This document shows, piece after piece, positions 49,338 through 59,627 of a stretch of 64,000 bases of DNA. Origin of the DNA: Sphaerotilus natans (GTDB lineage Bacteria > Pseudomonadota > Gammaproteobacteria > Burkholderiales > Burkholderiaceae_C); the NCBI RefSeq assembly GCF_900156335.1, contig NZ_FTMZ01000003.1:1-64000 (forward strand), read 5' to 3'. The position numbers and the translations under genes are program-made. The notes under the pieces were generated by a model. That model was not told the DNA's origin. It worked only from the letters and a program-made list of their open reading frames with translations, and did no database searches. Position 1 is the stretch's first letter. Each line of letters starts with the position of its first letter.

Positions 49338-50702
49338 ATGTGGAAGCTGTTGCATGGTCGGCGTGCTGATGCCGACAAGGCCCTGAACCCGGCGTCCGAC
49401 GGGCCGGCGATGCCGCCGGTGTTGTCCGAGAAGGGGGTGGTCCAGCGCATCGCTGCCCAGGTGTCGAACATCGGCCGCGATGCGGCCGAGACCCGCGGCG
49501 TGATCGAGGATGCCAAGCGCGATGCAGCCACCCATCTGGCCTCGCTGCAGCAGCTCGAGCAGTGGCTGCGCGAGGTCGAACAGTCCCAGCGTGCGATCGG
49601 CGAGGCCTCCGGGGCCACCCGAGACGCCGTGGTGCGGGCACGCACCGAGGTCGAGCAGGTCGCCGGCGAGGTGTCGAGCATCGTCGAGGTGCTGCGCCAG
49701 GTGGCCTCGGCCGCCAGCGACATCGGCCAGATCGCGCTGCAGACCCGGCTGGTCGCCTTCAATGCCTCGGTCGAGGCCAAGCGCGCCGGCGAGGCCGGGC
49801 GTGGCTTTGGCGTGGTGGCCGATGCCGTCAAGGATCTGGCCGGCCGGGTGGAGACTTCCTCCCGGACGATCATGAGCACGCTGACCGACCTGGACCAGCG
49901 CATCGAGTCCTTCTCGCGTGAAATCCGCTCGGGCGGGGAGGGTGCGGCCCAGGGCGCGATCCACCGTGCTTTTGCCGAGGTCGAGGTCTCAGTGGGGCGG
50001 ATCGACGAGACCGCCGGGCGCAGCGCCACCACCGTCCAGCAGGTCTGCGAGCGCTCCCAGCAGCTCTCCAGCGGCATCAGCCATGCTTTCGATGGCCTGG
50101 ACGTGGCGCTGGACTGCAGCGACCGTTTTCTGTCGGTGTCAGAAACCCTGATCGACGAGCTGGCCGGCTGCGGTGTCGAGACCACCGACACGCCGATGAT
50201 CGCGCAGGCCCAGCGTGCGGCCGCCGACATGTCCCGGCTGCTCGAGCAGGCCGTCCAGCAGGGGCATATCTCGGCGCAGGCGCTCTTCGATGTGCGCTAT
50301 CAGCCGCTCGAGGGCACGCAGCCCGAGCAGTTCCTGGCGGCCTTCTCGCCGTTGGCGGAAAAGCTCTTTCCGGCGATCCAGGAAAAGGTGCTGGGCAGCA
50401 GCGACAAGATCGCCTTCTGCATTGCGGTCGATCGCAACGGCTATGTGCCGGTGCACAACACCATCTACTGCCAGCCGCAGCGTCCCGGCGATATAGCTTG
50501 GAATACCGCCAACAGCCGCTATCGGCGCATCTTCAATGACCGAACCGGTCTGGCCTCGGCGCGCAACGAGCGGCCCTTCCTGGTGCAGACCTACCGCCGC
50601 GACATGGGCGGGGGCAAGCATGTGATGCTCAAGGAGGCCTCGGCACCGATCATCGTGCAGGGCCGCCACTGGGGCGGCCTGCGCATCGGTTACCGGTTTT
50701 GA
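49338..50702 (+). CDS. Soluble chemoreceptor with C-terminal Cache/PAS-like sensor
   Basis: A 454-residue methyl-accepting protein without membrane helices. The signalling hairpin tip is IALQTRLVAFNASVEAKRAGEAGRGFGVVADAVKDLA (about 130-170), in the N-terminal half. The C-terminal part (residues 300-454) has a single-Cache/PAS look (IAFCIAVDRNGYVPVHNT; RPFLVQTYRRDMGGGKHVMLKEASAPI). Such cytosolic receptors sense intracellular signals. ATG at 49338 has GGAA upstream; a GTG at 49314 overlaps the terminator and is less likely. It directly follows fliA. Confidence 0.82.
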   Translation: MWKLLHGRRADADKALNPASDGPAMPPVLSEKGVVQRIAAQVSNIGRDAAETRGVIEDAKRDAATHLASLQQLEQWLREVEQSQRAIGEASGATRDAVVRARTEVEQVAGEVSSIVEVLRQVASAASDIGQIALQTRLVAFNASVEAKRAGEAGRGFGVVADAVKDLAGRVETSSRTIMSTLTDLDQRIESFSREIRSGGEGAAQGAIHRAFAEVEVSVGRIDETAGRSATTVQQVCERSQQLSSGISHAFDGLDVALDCSDRFLSVSETLIDELAGCGVETTDTPMIAQAQRAAADMSRLLEQAVQQGHISAQALFDVRYQPLEGTQPEQFLAAFSPLAEKLFPAIQEKVLGSSDKIAFCIAVDRNGYVPVHNTIYCQPQRPGDIAWNTANSRYRRIFNDRTGLASARNERPFLVQTYRRDMGGGKHVMLKEASAPIIVQGRHWGGLRIGYRF

Positions 50703-50971
50703 GGCGACTGCAGCGCGCCCAGCCAGTCGCAGCGCAGCAGGCCGCGCTGGTGAAGCTGGCGCCGCGCTGCGGCGTAGAACGAGGGCGTCAGCGTCATCAG
50801 CAGCGACACCGGCATCATTTCCGGCGCATCAATGACAGCCAGGGCCAGCAGCAGCGTCCAGCCTGCCGCCCAGATACAGAGCACCAGATCGCACAGGGCT
50901 GCTTCCATGGCGCGACCGCCAGGATGATGGCGGTGCCATTGCTTGAGATCTTGCAGCTGCTGCAGTGTCAT
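50690..50971 (-). CDS. Small membrane protein, unknown function
   Basis: A 93-residue protein with two predicted membrane helices (LCDLVLCIWAAGWTLLLALAVI and MMPVSLLMTLTPSFYAAA) and a hydrophilic N-terminus with MTLQQLQDLKQWHRHH. I do not recognise a family. It converges on the chemoreceptor gene and overlaps its last 13 bases. The upstream open frame has no plausible start. Moderate confidence that it is real. Confidence 0.55.
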   Translation of the reverse strand: MTLQQLQDLKQWHRHHPGGRAMEAALCDLVLCIWAAGWTLLLALAVIDAPEMMPVSLLMTLTPSFYAAARRQLHQRGLLRCDWLGALQSPQNR

Positions 50972-51023
50972 GGGCTGACCTGGGTACGGGCGGTGGGTGG
51001 CAGAGGGTGTGGGTCTTGCAGCT

Positions 51024-51107
51024 TTGCTGCTATGCAGCAATTTTAGGGTAAACCCGCGAGATTGCCCATGGGAAATGGGTCGGAAAGCACACCCCGGAAA
51101 AGGGGTG
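51024..51107. other. Hairpin cluster in the intergenic region before gltA end
   Basis: Between the small membrane gene and gltA (50972-51188) I see no gene. It holds TTGCTGC-TAT-GCAGCAA followed by TTTT (51024-51044), CCCAT-N5-ATGGG (51066-51080) and CACCCC-GGAAAA-GGGGTG (51090-51107). They may be terminators or protected 3' ends for the convergent or facing transcripts. Confidence 0.4.
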
Positions 51108-51110
51108 CCG

Positions 51111-51138
51111 AAAAGAAAAAAGGGCCCTGCAGGGCCCT
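51111..51138 (-). terminator. Rho-independent terminator of gltA
   Basis: On the minus strand AGGGCCC-TGCA-GGGCCCT is followed by TTTTTTCTTTT. The stem is perfect and the T-run strong. It lies about 50 bases after the gltA stop and ends the sdh-gltA operon. Confidence 0.9.
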
Positions 51139-51188
51139 GGGTCACGTCGCTCCGGCGGCAGGCGCCGCCGGGCGGGGTGTCGATCCGA

Positions 51189-52499
<1,311 letters not shown>

Positions 52500-52565
52500 G
52501 GCTGTTTCCTCGGTAGGTCGGTTGGTATGGGGGTGGAGTCCTGGGTTCCGGTCGCCTGGGAATGC

Positions 52566-52832
52566 TCAGGGCCGCTGACGCAGCATGGCGAGCACGTCCC
52601 GGACGTCCGGACGATCGATGTCACCCTCGGGCTCTTTCCTGCACAGCAGCAGGTCGAGCAGATCGTTATCGGCCAGATCCATCAGCACCTCGAGGCCGCC
52701 GGCCTGACGAACGGTCAGGCTGGACTCGAAGCGCTGGAAGAACCGCTCGATGAACAGATCGTTTTCCAGCAGGCCACGCCGGCAGCGCCAGCGCAGCTTG
52801 CTGAGTGCACGCTCGTCGAGCAGAGTGTCCAT
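52566..52832 (-). CDS. sdhE: Succinate dehydrogenase assembly factor SdhE
   Basis: An 88-residue acidic helical protein: LRWRCRRGLLENDLFIERFFQ has the RGxxE-type motif (RRGLLEND) needed for flavinylation of SdhA, with LADNDLLDLLL further on. It helps attach FAD covalently. Located between sdhB and gltA as in many betaproteobacteria. Confidence 0.9.
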   Translation of the reverse strand: MDTLLDERALSKLRWRCRRGLLENDLFIERFFQRFESSLTVRQAGGLEVLMDLADNDLLDLLLCRKEPEGDIDRPDVRDVLAMLRQRP

Positions 52833-52917
52833 TGCAGTTCTTTCAGAGGTCTGACCGCGGACGGTGCCATGCCGGGGTGGAAGGCAGGGCCCGCGCCGCG
52901 GTCGACGGATCGCAGGA

Positions 52918-53625
52918 TCAGACGGCCCGGCGGACCATCAGCTCCTTGATCTTGCCGATCGCCTTCGTCGGGTTCAGACCCTTCGGGCACACGTCCACGC
53001 AGTTCATGATCGTGTGGCAGCGGAACAGGCGGTACGGGTCTTCCAGGTTGTCCAGACGCTCGGCGGTTTCCTGGTCACGGCTGTCGGCGATGAAGCGGTA
53101 GGCCTGCAGCAGGCCGGCCGGGCCGACGAACTTGTCCGGGTTCCACCAGAAGCTCGGGCAGCTGGTCGAGCAGCTCGCGCACAGGATGCACTCGTACAGG
53201 CCGTTGAGCTCGTCGCGCTCCTCGGGCGACTGCAGGCGCTCCTTCTCGGGCGGCGGCGTGTCGTTGACCAGGTAGGGCTTGATCGAGTGGTACTGCTTGA
53301 AGAACTGCGTCATGTCCACGATCAGGTCGCGGATGACCGGCAGGCCCGGCAGGGGCTTGAGCACCACCACGCCCGGCAGGTCGCGCATGTTGGTCAGGCA
53401 GGCCAGGCCGTTCTTGCCGTTGATGTTCATCGCGTCCGAGCCGCACACGCCTTCGCGGCAGGAGCGGCGAAACGACAGCGTCGGGTCGACCTTCTTCAGC
53501 TTGACCAGGGCGTCGAGCAGCATGCGCTCGTTGCCGTCGAGCTCGACCTCGATGGTCTGCATGTACGGCTTGGCGTCCTTGTCGGGATCGTAGCGATAGA
53601 TCTGGAAACTGCGCTTCTGGGCCAT
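52918..53625 (-). CDS. sdhB: Succinate dehydrogenase iron-sulfur subunit
   Basis: A 235-residue protein with the three cluster motifs: CREGVCGSDAM ... C ([2Fe-2S]), CILCASCSTSCP ([4Fe-4S]) and CHTIMNCVDVCPKGLNP ([3Fe-4S] and the [4Fe-4S] ligands). It relays electrons from SdhA to quinone. ATG at 53625, 22 bases after the sdhA stop. Confidence 0.95.
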   Translation of the reverse strand: MAQKRSFQIYRYDPDKDAKPYMQTIEVELDGNERMLLDALVKLKKVDPTLSFRRSCREGVCGSDAMNINGKNGLACLTNMRDLPGVVVLKPLPGLPVIRDLIVDMTQFFKQYHSIKPYLVNDTPPPEKERLQSPEERDELNGLYECILCASCSTSCPSFWWNPDKFVGPAGLLQAYRFIADSRDQETAERLDNLEDPYRLFRCHTIMNCVDVCPKGLNPTKAIGKIKELMVRRAV

Positions 53626-53647
53626 GTTGTTTCTCCTTGGGCGCTTC

Positions 53648-55474
53648 TTAGAAGGTACGGACCTTCGGCGGCACCGACTCGACGGTCAGCGGCTTCAGGT
53701 TGACGGACTTGTACGACAGCGAGTTGGTGGCACTGTCCCACAGGGTGTGCTTCATCCATTCCTTGTCGTTGCGGCCCAGCGGGAATTCCTTGTCGTCGGC
53801 ACCGCGCTCGTAGTCCTTGACGGTGTGCGCGCCACGGCATTCCTTGCGGGCGGCGGCCGAGGTCATCGTGGCCTGGGCGGCTTCCATCAGGTTGTCGACT
53901 TCCAGCGCCTCGATGCGGGCGGTGTTGAAGACCTTCGACTTGTCCTTGAGGGTGATGTTCTTCACGCGCTCGCGGATGGCGTTGATCTTGACGACACCTT
54001 CGTCCATCGTCTTCTGGGTGCGGAACACGCCGGCGTGCTGCTGCATCGCCGAGCGGATGTCGCCGGCGACGTCCTGGGCGTATTCGCCGGAGGTGCTGGC
54101 GTCCAGACGGGCCAGGCGCGCCAGCGAGCGGTCGGCGGCGTCCTTCGGCAGGTCCTTGTGCGACTTCGGCGCCTTCTGGTGCGACTCGATGATGTGGTTG
54201 CCGGCCGACTTGCCGAACACCAGCAGGTCGAGCAGCGAGTTGGTGCCCAGGCGGTTGGCGCCGTGCACCGACACGCAGGAGCATTCGCCCACCGCGTACA
54301 GGCCGTTGACGATGGTGTTGACGTCGTTCTGCGTCGTCACGACCTGGCCGGTGATGCCGGTCGGGATGCCGCCCATCTGGTAATGGATGGTCGGCACCAC
54401 CGGGATCGGCTCCTTGGTGATGTCGACGTTGGCGAAGTTGTGGCCGATCTCGAACACCGAGGGCAGGCGCTTCAGGATGGTGTCGCCGCCCAGGTGGGTC
54501 ATGTCGAGCACGACATAGTCCTTGTTCGGACCGCAGCCGCGACCTTCCTTGATCTCCTGGTCCATGCAGCGCGAGACGAAGTCGCGCGGCGCCAGATCCT
54601 TCAGCGTCGGGGCGTAGCGCTCCATGAAGCGTTCGCCGTTGACGTTGCGCAGGATGGCGCCTTCGCCGCGGCAGCCTTCGGTCAGCAGCACGCCCGCGCC
54701 GGCCACGCCGGTCGGGTGGAACTGCCAGAACTCCATGTCCTGCAGCGGGATGCCGGCGCGCGCGGCCATGCCCAGACCGTCGCCGGTGTTGATGAAGGCG
54801 TTGGTCGAGGCGGCGAAGATGCGGCCCGCGCCACCCGTGGCCAGCAGCACGCTCTTGGCCTCGAAGATGAACAGCTCGCCGGTCTCCATCTCGAGCGCGG
54901 TCACGCCGACCACGTCGCCTTCGGCGTCGCGGATCAGGTCGAGCGCCATCCACTCGACGAAGAACTGCGTGCGCGACTTGACGTTCTGCTGGTACAGCGT
55001 GTGCAGCATCGCGTGACCGGTGCGGTCGGCGGCGGCGCAGGCGCGCTGGACGGGCTTCTCGCCGTAGTTGGCGGTGTGGCCGCCGAACGGGCGTTGGTAG
55101 ATGGTGCCGTCGGCGTTGCGGTCGAACGGCATGCCGAAGTGCTCGAGCTCGTAGACGACCTTCGGCGCTTCGCGGCACATGAACTCGATGGCGTCCTGGT
55201 CACCCAGCCAGTCCGAGCCCTTGATGGTGTCGTAGAAGTGGTAGTGCCAGTTGTCTTCCGACATGTTGCCCAGCGAGGCGCCGACGCCACCCTGGGCGGC
55301 GACGGTGTGCGAGCGGGTCGGGAAGACCTTGGTCAGGACGGCGACGTTCAGGCCGGCGCGCGCGAGCTGCAGCGAGGCGCGCATGCCCGAGCCACCTGCA
55401 CCGACGATGACGACATCGAACTTGCGGCGCGGCAGGGAACCAGAATAGCTGGCGGAAGTAGCGATCGACGCCAT
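53648..55474 (-). CDS. sdhA: Succinate dehydrogenase flavoprotein subunit
   Basis: A 608-residue flavoprotein. FDVVIVGAGGSGMRASLQLA is the FAD fold; RSHTVAAQGGVGASLGN holds the histidine that links FAD; PTGVAGAGVLLTEGCRGEG and SVHGANRLGTNSLLDLLVFG are active-site signatures. It oxidises succinate to fumarate. Its ATG shares one base with the sdhD stop (TGATG), so translation is coupled. Confidence 0.96.
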   Translation of the reverse strand: MASIATSASYSGSLPRRKFDVVIVGAGGSGMRASLQLARAGLNVAVLTKVFPTRSHTVAAQGGVGASLGNMSEDNWHYHFYDTIKGSDWLGDQDAIEFMCREAPKVVYELEHFGMPFDRNADGTIYQRPFGGHTANYGEKPVQRACAAADRTGHAMLHTLYQQNVKSRTQFFVEWMALDLIRDAEGDVVGVTALEMETGELFIFEAKSVLLATGGAGRIFAASTNAFINTGDGLGMAARAGIPLQDMEFWQFHPTGVAGAGVLLTEGCRGEGAILRNVNGERFMERYAPTLKDLAPRDFVSRCMDQEIKEGRGCGPNKDYVVLDMTHLGGDTILKRLPSVFEIGHNFANVDITKEPIPVVPTIHYQMGGIPTGITGQVVTTQNDVNTIVNGLYAVGECSCVSVHGANRLGTNSLLDLLVFGKSAGNHIIESHQKAPKSHKDLPKDAADRSLARLARLDASTSGEYAQDVAGDIRSAMQQHAGVFRTQKTMDEGVVKINAIRERVKNITLKDKSKVFNTARIEALEVDNLMEAAQATMTSAAARKECRGAHTVKDYERGADDKEFPLGRNDKEWMKHTLWDSATNSLSYKSVNLKPLTVESVPPKVRTF

Positions 55475-55839
55475 CAGAGTCTCCAGAGAACTTGCACTGC
55501 CCAGCCGGCGCAGCCGACGAGCCAGACGACCGTGGCCACCTGCAGGGTCAGGCGCAGGCCGACCGACTTGGTGACGTAGTCCATGTAGATGTCGCGCACG
55601 CCCACCCAGGCGTGCCAGGCGAGGGCGACGATCACCGTGAAGGTGAGCGTCTTCATCCATTGCGCTGCGAAGATGCCCGACCAGCTGTCATAGCCCAGCG
55701 GGCCGCCGAACAGCACCTGCACCAGCAGCACGATGGTGAACAGCGCCATCAGCACCGCGGTGACACGCTGCGCGAGCCAGTCGCGCAGGCCGTAGTGCGC
55801 ACCGGTGACGATGCGCTTGGAACCGTAGTTCTTGGACAT
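55474..55839 (-). CDS. sdhD: Succinate dehydrogenase membrane anchor subunit SdhD
   Basis: A 121-residue protein with three membrane helices. HYGLRDWLAQRVTAVLMALF and ALAWHAWVGVRDIYMDYV carry haem- and quinone-proximal residues typical of SdhD. It anchors SdhAB to the inner membrane with SdhC. ATG at 55839, 41 bases after sdhC. Confidence 0.92.
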   Translation of the reverse strand: MSKNYGSKRIVTGAHYGLRDWLAQRVTAVLMALFTIVLLVQVLFGGPLGYDSWSGIFAAQWMKTLTFTVIVALAWHAWVGVRDIYMDYVTKSVGLRLTLQVATVVWLVGCAGWAVQVLWRL

Positions 55840-55880
55840 GGGAAAAAGCGTCTCTCGACGTCTCTAAAGGGCGGACGGGC

Positions 55881-56303
55881 TCAGAACAGGCCGAACAGCT
55901 TGGCGCCGAGGGCGACGGTCAGCAGCAGGCTGATCGCGAAGCTGACGACGGCCGAGGACTTGCCCTGTTCCTTGGTGACGCTGTGGGTGGCGTCCATCCA
56001 CAGGTGGCGCACGCCGGCGCAGAAGTGATGCAGGTAGGACCAGATCAGGGCCAGCACCACCAGCTTGACGAACACCCCGGGGAAGGGACCGAACCCGTGC
56101 GTGAAGACCGCAGTGAAGTCCTCGTAGGAGGCTTCCGAGCTGACGCTCTTGTCGAACATCCAGATGATGAACGGCAGCAGCACGAACATGATGATGCCGC
56201 TGGCGCGGTGGAGGATCGACAGCTTCGCCGCGAGGGGAAGCCGGTACTGGGTCGCGTCGATGAGACGCATCGGGCCTGGCCGCTGTTTGAGGGTGTCTGC
56301 CAT
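55881..56303 (-). CDS. sdhC: Succinate dehydrogenase cytochrome b556 subunit SdhC
   Basis: A 140-residue protein with three membrane helices. LSILHRASGIIMFVLLPFIIW and HHFCAGVRHLWMDATHS are the SdhC signatures, including haem histidine. It opens the sdhCDAB operon. The 90 bases upstream hold AT-rich TAAAAT-like promoter candidates (56335-56340, minus strand), not firmly identified. Confidence 0.92.
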   Translation of the reverse strand: MADTLKQRPGPMRLIDATQYRLPLAAKLSILHRASGIIMFVLLPFIIWMFDKSVSSEASYEDFTAVFTHGFGPFPGVFVKLVVLALIWSYLHHFCAGVRHLWMDATHSVTKEQGKSSAVVSFAISLLLTVALGAKLFGLF

Positions 56304-56392
56304 GAGATGCCTTTGTAATTACGAAGAAACCGCGGAATTTTATTGCAACGCAGCAGTCAAGGCACGGGTGCCGACACTGCCAGCCGCTCTTT

Positions 56393-57151
56393 TCAGTTCA
56401 GCTCGTTGCGATAGTGATGCGTCGAGGTGTCGTAGAAGCCCCGGCGCAGTTCCACAGGCTTGTCACCATACGTGAACGACAGTCGTTCGACGCTGAGCAG
56501 GGGACTTCCCGCGTCAACACCGAGCACGCCTGCCACCTCACCGTCCGCCGCCACGGCCCGGATCTTCTCCTCCGCACGGATCATCCGGACTCCGAACTCG
56601 GACTCGAACAGGCCGTACAGGGGCCCCTTGTAGTCGCCCATGCGCTGCGCCGTCAGTCCCTTGAAGAGGCTGGCCGGCAGCCAGATGTCGTCCAGCACGA
56701 TCGGGCGCCCGTTCTGCGACAGGGTGCGACGGACCTCCACCGCCATCTCGCCGGCCCGCAGCGCCAGCGCGCGGGCGACGTCGGCTGGCGCGGGAATGCG
56801 GCGGCAGTCCAGGAACTGGCGCTGCATCGGCACCGGCTCGCCGCCGCCCTCGGGCTGCAGTCGCAGGAATCGATACTGGATCTTCTGCTCGCTGTGGGTG
56901 GCGACGAAGGTGCCCTTGCCCTGGCGGCGAACCAGCAGATTCTCGGCGGCCAGTTCGTCGATAGCCTTACGCACCGTGCCCTGGCTGACGCGAAAGCGCG
57001 CGGCCAGCTCCAGCTCGCTGGGAATCGCCTCGCCGGGCTTCCACTCGCCGGCCTGCAGGCCGCGCATGATCAGCGCCTTGATCTGCTGGTAGAGCGGGCT
57101 GAAGGAGGGCGCGCCGCCACCATCCCCCGCGGTGTCCGAGGAGGCATTCAT
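56393..57151 (-). CDS. GntR-family (HutC/UTRA) regulator of the TCA gene cluster
   Basis: A 252-residue regulator. Residues about 22-90 are a GntR winged helix (PSELELAARFRVSQGTVRKAIDELAAENLLVRRQGKGTFVATH). The rest is a UTRA/chorismate-lyase-fold ligand domain ending in LSFTYGDKPVELRRGFYDT. It sits between sdhC and divergent mdh, and a perfect palindrome lies upstream that recurs before acnB. It probably represses or activates these genes; the effector is unknown. The start is uncertain: ATGs at 57151, 57181, 57190 are possible and the frame is open to 57250, inside the palindrome. Confidence 0.85.
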   Translation of the reverse strand: MNASSDTAGDGGGAPSFSPLYQQIKALIMRGLQAGEWKPGEAIPSELELAARFRVSQGTVRKAIDELAAENLLVRRQGKGTFVATHSEQKIQYRFLRLQPEGGGEPVPMQRQFLDCRRIPAPADVARALALRAGEMAVEVRRTLSQNGRPIVLDDIWLPASLFKGLTAQRMGDYKGPLYGLFESEFGVRMIRAEEKIRAVAADGEVAGVLGVDAGSPLLSVERLSFTYGDKPVELRRGFYDTSTHHYRNELN

Positions 57152-57232
57152 CGGCGTTGATGAAGGGGCGGGTTGCGGCATGGCCGGCATTGCAGCACAA
57201 GCGGGTGTCGGGTTGCAACGCTGTTCTACAAG

Positions 57233-57250
57233 ATGTCTTATATAAGACAT
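57233..57250. promoter_or_regulatory. Palindromic operator between gntR and mdh
   Basis: ATGTCTTATATAAGACAT is a perfect 18-base palindrome. Together with the next bases it shares GTCTTATATAAGACATAA (then G or A, then AT) with the site before acnB. TAAGAT just after it may be the -10 box of mdh. It is a likely binding site of the UTRA-type GntR regulator. Confidence 0.7.
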
Positions 57251-57356
57251 AAGATCGTTGACAGTGCCCGGGTCGGCACCTAGACTGCGCGGTGTTTTTC
57301 AAGTAGACCCCACCCCGGCAGCACTCTCGCCGTACCCCATTCCAGGAGCCTCGCCC

Positions 57357-58343
57357 ATGAGCAAGTCCCCCGTTCGCGTCGCCGTCACCGGCGCTGCAGG
57401 TCAGATCGGTTACGCCCTGCTGTTCCGCATTGCCTCGGGCGAAATGCTCGGCAAGGACCAGCCGGTCATCCTGCAACTGCTCGAAGTGCCGATGGAGAAG
57501 GCCCAGGAAGCGCTCAAGGGCGTGATCATGGAGCTGGAAGACTGCGCGTTCCCGCTGCTGGCTGGCATCGAGGCACACAGCGACCCGATGACCGCCTTCA
57601 AGGACACCGACTACGCCCTGCTGGTCGGCGCGCGTCCGCGTGGCCCGGGCATGGAGCGTGCCGACCTGCTGGCCGCCAACGCCCAGATCTTCACCGCCCA
57701 AGGCAAGGCCCTGAACGCGGTCGCTTCGCGCAACGTCAAGGTGCTGGTCGTCGGCAACCCGGCCAACACCAACGCCTACATCGCCATGAAGTCGGCCCCG
57801 GACCTGCCGGCCAAGAACTTCACCGCCATGCTGCGCCTGGACCACAACCGCGCCGCGTCGCAGATCGCGTCCAAGACCGGCAAGGCTGTCGCCGACATCC
57901 AGAAGCTGGCCGTGTGGGGCAACCACTCGCCCACCATGTACGCCGACTACCGTTTCGCCACCATCGGCGGCGAGTCGGTCAAGGACATGATCAACGACGA
58001 CGTGTGGAACCGCGACGTGTTCCTGCCGACCGTCGGCAAGCGCGGCGCCGCGATCATCGCCGCCCGTGGCGTGTCGTCGGCCGCCTCGGCCGCCAACGCC
58101 GCCATCGACCACATGCGCGACTGGGCCCTGGGCACCAACGGCGCCTGGGTCACGATGGGCGTGCCCTCGAACGGCGAATACGGCATCCCGGCTGAAACGA
58201 TGTTCGGCTATCCGGTCACCTGCGAAGGCGGCGAGTACAAGATCGTCGAGGGCCTGCCGATCGATGCGTTCTCACAAGAGTGCATCAACAAGACCCTGGC
58301 CGAGCTGGAAGGCGAGAAGGACGGCGTCAAGCACCTGCTGTGA
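57357..58343 (+). CDS. mdh: Malate dehydrogenase
   Basis: A 328-residue NAD-dependent enzyme: [19 protein letters not shown] is the Rossmann loop, [17 protein letters not shown] the substrate loop, [11 protein letters not shown] and [11 protein letters not shown] with the catalytic histidine. It oxidises malate to oxaloacetate. The ATG at 57357 is the usual start; the upstream open frame is leader. A terminator follows. Confidence 0.95.
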   Translation: MSKSPVRVAVTGAAGQIGYALLFRIASGEMLGKDQPVILQLLEVPMEKAQEALKGVIMELEDCAFPLLAGIEAHSDPMTAFKDTDYALLVGARPRGPGMERADLLAANAQIFTAQGKALNAVASRNVKVLVVGNPANTNAYIAMKSAPDLPAKNFTAMLRLDHNRAASQIASKTGKAVADIQKLAVWGNHSPTMYADYRFATIGGESVKDMINDDVWNRDVFLPTVGKRGAAIIAARGVSSAASAANAAIDHMRDWALGTNGAWVTMGVPSNGEYGIPAETMFGYPVTCEGGEYKIVEGLPIDAFSQECINKTLAELEGEKDGVKHLL

Positions 58344-58418
58344 TCTGACACGGCACGGCCCCTGTCCGTGAGACGGGTGCGTCAGCATCCCCGGCGGTGT
58401 CGGGGGTGAAAATTCCGG

Positions 58419-58450
58419 AAGGCCGGCCTCGTCGTTGAGGTCGGCCTTTC
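58419..58450 (+). terminator. Terminator of mdh
   Basis: AAGGCCGGCCTC pairs with GAGGTCGGCCTT (12 bp with one G-T pair) around GTCGTT, followed by TTCCTGC. The tail is only moderately T-rich. It separates mdh from the CitE-like gene. Confidence 0.65.
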
Positions 58451-58471
58451 CTGCTTTGCGAGCCTGACCTC

Positions 58472-59500
58472 ATGCCTTCATCGACATCTTCTCCGAACCC
58501 GCTCCACCCGCGCGACGCGCTGTTCGATGCCGGCGAGCTGCTGCCGGCCGACCTGCCGGTCTGCGACCACTACGCTGGCGTCGAGGTGCGCATGCGCAAG
58601 AGCCTGGAGCTGCAGGCTGAGATGGGGCCGGTCTTCGACATCACGCTCGACGGCGAGGATGGCGCGCCGGTCGGCGGCGAACTCGAGCATGCGCAACTGA
58701 TCGCCGAGATGATCGACTCGGGGGCCAACCGCTTCGACCGGGTCGGCGCGCGGGTGCAGACCGTCGACCATCCGGCCTTCGAGGCGATGGTCGACGCCAT
58801 CGTCGCCCGTGCCGGCGCGCGGGTGGCCTACATCATGGTGCCCAAGCCGCGCGGCTTGGCCGATGTCGAGCGCGCGGTCGCCGCGATCGACGATGCCATC
58901 GCCCGCCACGGCATCGGGCGGGCGATTCCGGTGCATGCGCTGGTCGAGACGCACGGCGCGCTGCGCGAGGTGCAGGCGCTGGCGGCGCATCCGCGCATCG
59001 AGTCGCTGTCCTTCGGCCTGATGGACTTCGTTTCCGACCACCGCGGCGCCATCCCGCAGAGCGGCATGTCGGTCAAGGGCCAGTTCGAGCATCCGCTGGT
59101 GATGCGCGCCAAGCTGGAGATCTCCGCGGCCTGCCACGGCTGGGGCAAGGTGCCCTCGCACTGCGTCGTCACCGAGTTCAAGCATCTCTCGGCGCTCGAG
59201 GCGGCGGCGACCCAGGCCTGCCGCCAGCTCGGCTACACCCGGATGTGGAGCATTCACCCGGACCAGATCCGCACCATCGTCGACGCCTTCTCGCCCACCA
59301 CCGCCGAGGTCGATCAGGCCGCCGAGATCCTGCTGGCCGCGCAGGCCGCCGGCTGGGGGCCGATCCGCCATCGCCACCACGGCCAGGACACGCTGCACGA
59401 CCGCGCCAGCTTCCGCTATTTCTGGCATGTGCTCGAGCGTGCGCACCGCACCGGTCCGCTGCCGGCCGAGATCGAGCGCCGGTTCTTCGCTCGCGCTTGA
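58472..59500 (+). CDS. HpcH/HpaI-family CoA-ester lyase (CitE-like)
   Basis: A 342-residue TIM-barrel protein of the CitE/malyl-CoA lyase superfamily. GPVFDITLDGEDGAPVGGELEHA contains the metal-binding glutamate/aspartate pair, FDRVGARVQTVDHP the arginine, and ESLSFGLMDFVSDHRG the later acidic ligand. Such enzymes cleave malyl-CoA, citramalyl-CoA or similar. Its place between mdh and acnB suggests a substrate close to malate or citrate, but this is inference. Confidence 0.78.
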   Translation: MPSSTSSPNPLHPRDALFDAGELLPADLPVCDHYAGVEVRMRKSLELQAEMGPVFDITLDGEDGAPVGGELEHAQLIAEMIDSGANRFDRVGARVQTVDHPAFEAMVDAIVARAGARVAYIMVPKPRGLADVERAVAAIDDAIARHGIGRAIPVHALVETHGALREVQALAAHPRIESLSFGLMDFVSDHRGAIPQSGMSVKGQFEHPLVMRAKLEISAACHGWGKVPSHCVVTEFKHLSALEAAATQACRQLGYTRMWSIHPDQIRTIVDAFSPTTAEVDQAAEILLAAQAAGWGPIRHRHHGQDTLHDRASFRYFWHVLERAHRTGPLPAEIERRFFARA

Positions 59501-59627
59501 GCGAATGCGCCGTGGCCGGTCGGGCGCCTGTCACGCCCGGTCGCGTTCCCGGCTGTAAAGCGCGGATCGACCCGGGCGGGCTTGGGCACAATGCCCGCCT
59601 TTGAACCTGCCTGTTCCGGAGCTCGTG

